In this document: positions 22,419-22,517 of the stretch, one piece after another
How the letters are laid out: every line of letters begins with the position of its first letter
How positions within the stretch are numbered: the stretch's first letter is position 1
NCBI GenBank assembly: GCA_021790615.1
Contig: JAJYGW010000186.1
Coordinates: 1 to 22,517 of the forward strand
Source: Actinomycetes bacterium
GTDB lineage: Bacteria > Actinomycetota > Acidimicrobiia > Acidimicrobiales > JAKAOS01
Reading direction: 5' to 3'
Length of the DNA: 22,517 bases
Program-made: the position numbers and the translations under genes
The notes under the pieces: model-generated
Database searches by the model: none
Seen by the model: only the letters and a program-made list of their open reading frames with translations
Told to the model about the DNA's origin: nothing

Positions 22419-22517
22419 AACGGGGGCACGTTCTGAGCGTCCTTCTGACGTGCCTCGTCTGTCTCGGCGCGTTCGCCGGTGTGCTCGTCGCCAAGTGGAA
22501 GCCGTTGCTCGGCCTCG
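22415..22517 (+). CDS. secD: Protein translocase subunit SecD, N-terminal fragment
   Basis: The ATG at 22415 opens a frame that runs to the window edge, so only 34 residues are visible. MKRGHV is followed by a hydrophobic helix (LSVLLTCLVCLGAFAGVLVA) and then KWKPLLGL, which fits the first membrane segment of SecD leading to its PxLGLDLxGG motif. Coupling to yajC by ATGA supports the call. The catalytically important periplasmic domains lie outside the window. Confidence 0.8.
   Translation, partial: MKRGHVLSVLLTCLVCLGAFAGVLVAKWKPLLGL

Noticed and set aside
1..22517. CRISPR array, insertion sequence, prophage, tRNA or rRNA
   Set aside because: No regularly spaced repeats, transposase or integrase coding regions, terminal inverted repeats or tRNA-like cloverleaf sequences were noticed; the window is nearly filled by housekeeping genes.

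Overview
The window is a gene-dense, very GC-rich stretch of bacterial chromosome. Codons strongly favour G or C in the third position and GTG starts are common. Gene content and order point to the Actinomycetota: mycothiol ligase (mshC), an F420-dependent NADP reductase, a phosphatidylinositol-phosphate synthase / acyltransferase / PimA-type mannosyltransferase series, and pdxS-pdxT-yebC-ruvC-ruvA-ruvB-yajC-secD. From memory, the order thrS - HIT protein - pgsA - acyltransferase - pimA - pdxS/pdxT - yebC - ruvCAB resembles the Mycobacterium tuberculosis Rv2614c to Rv2592c region, but with different inserted genes. A deep non-mycobacterial lineage such as Acidimicrobiia is my inference; no rRNA is present to confirm it.

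Layout. Positions 1-2092 hold the 3' end of a PLP-dependent decarboxylase, a convergent SRPBCC-fold protein, and a coupled pair of a STAS anti-sigma antagonist and a PIG-L-type deacetylase. Positions 2093-3915 hold small ORFs, an exact-fit bidirectional hairpin, a DsbA/FrnE-like thiol oxidoreductase (minus strand) and an F420:NADP oxidoreductase. Positions 3931-8877 form a tight plus-strand series: mshC, thrS, a HIT protein, an uncharacterised PH-like protein and a DinB/MDMPI-fold protein; the last four overlap by start/stop codons. A lone minus-strand EF-G-like GTPase occupies 8922-10994. Positions 11168-15986 hold the phosphoinositide lipid genes (CDP-alcohol phosphatidyltransferase, acyltransferase, PimA-like GT4), with a three-PAS diguanylate cyclase embedded between the acyltransferase and the mannosyltransferase. 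Then come a membrane M48 metallopeptidase (16048-17040), pdxS-pdxT-yebC (17099-19408), ruvC-ruvA-ruvB (19489-21741), and yajC with the start of secD (21858 to the end).

How the parts work together. The 3.1-8.9 kb part is rich in low-molecular-weight thiol and redox genes (MshC, FrnE-like, F420:NADP reductase, and a DinB-fold protein from a family with mycothiol-dependent members). The 11-16 kb part would build phosphatidylinositol mannosides. pdxST makes pyridoxal 5'-phosphate. RuvABC resolves Holliday junctions. YajC/SecD belong to the Sec translocon.

Two regulatory patterns recur. TANNNT boxes lie 6-7 nt before start codons (thrS, pimA, the M48 gene, pdxS, ruvC), suggesting leaderless transcripts; pgsA and yajC instead have a TANNNT box, a short leader and a Shine-Dalgarno sequence. 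Many gene pairs overlap as ATGA or GTGA. I see no tRNA, rRNA, CRISPR array, insertion sequence or phage gene, and no gap above 300 bp without a gene. I did not find an obviously new multi-gene system; the most unusual points are the ruvA-ruvB mini-ORF duplication, the embedded diguanylate cyclase and the unexplained small ORFs near 2.1-2.4 kb.
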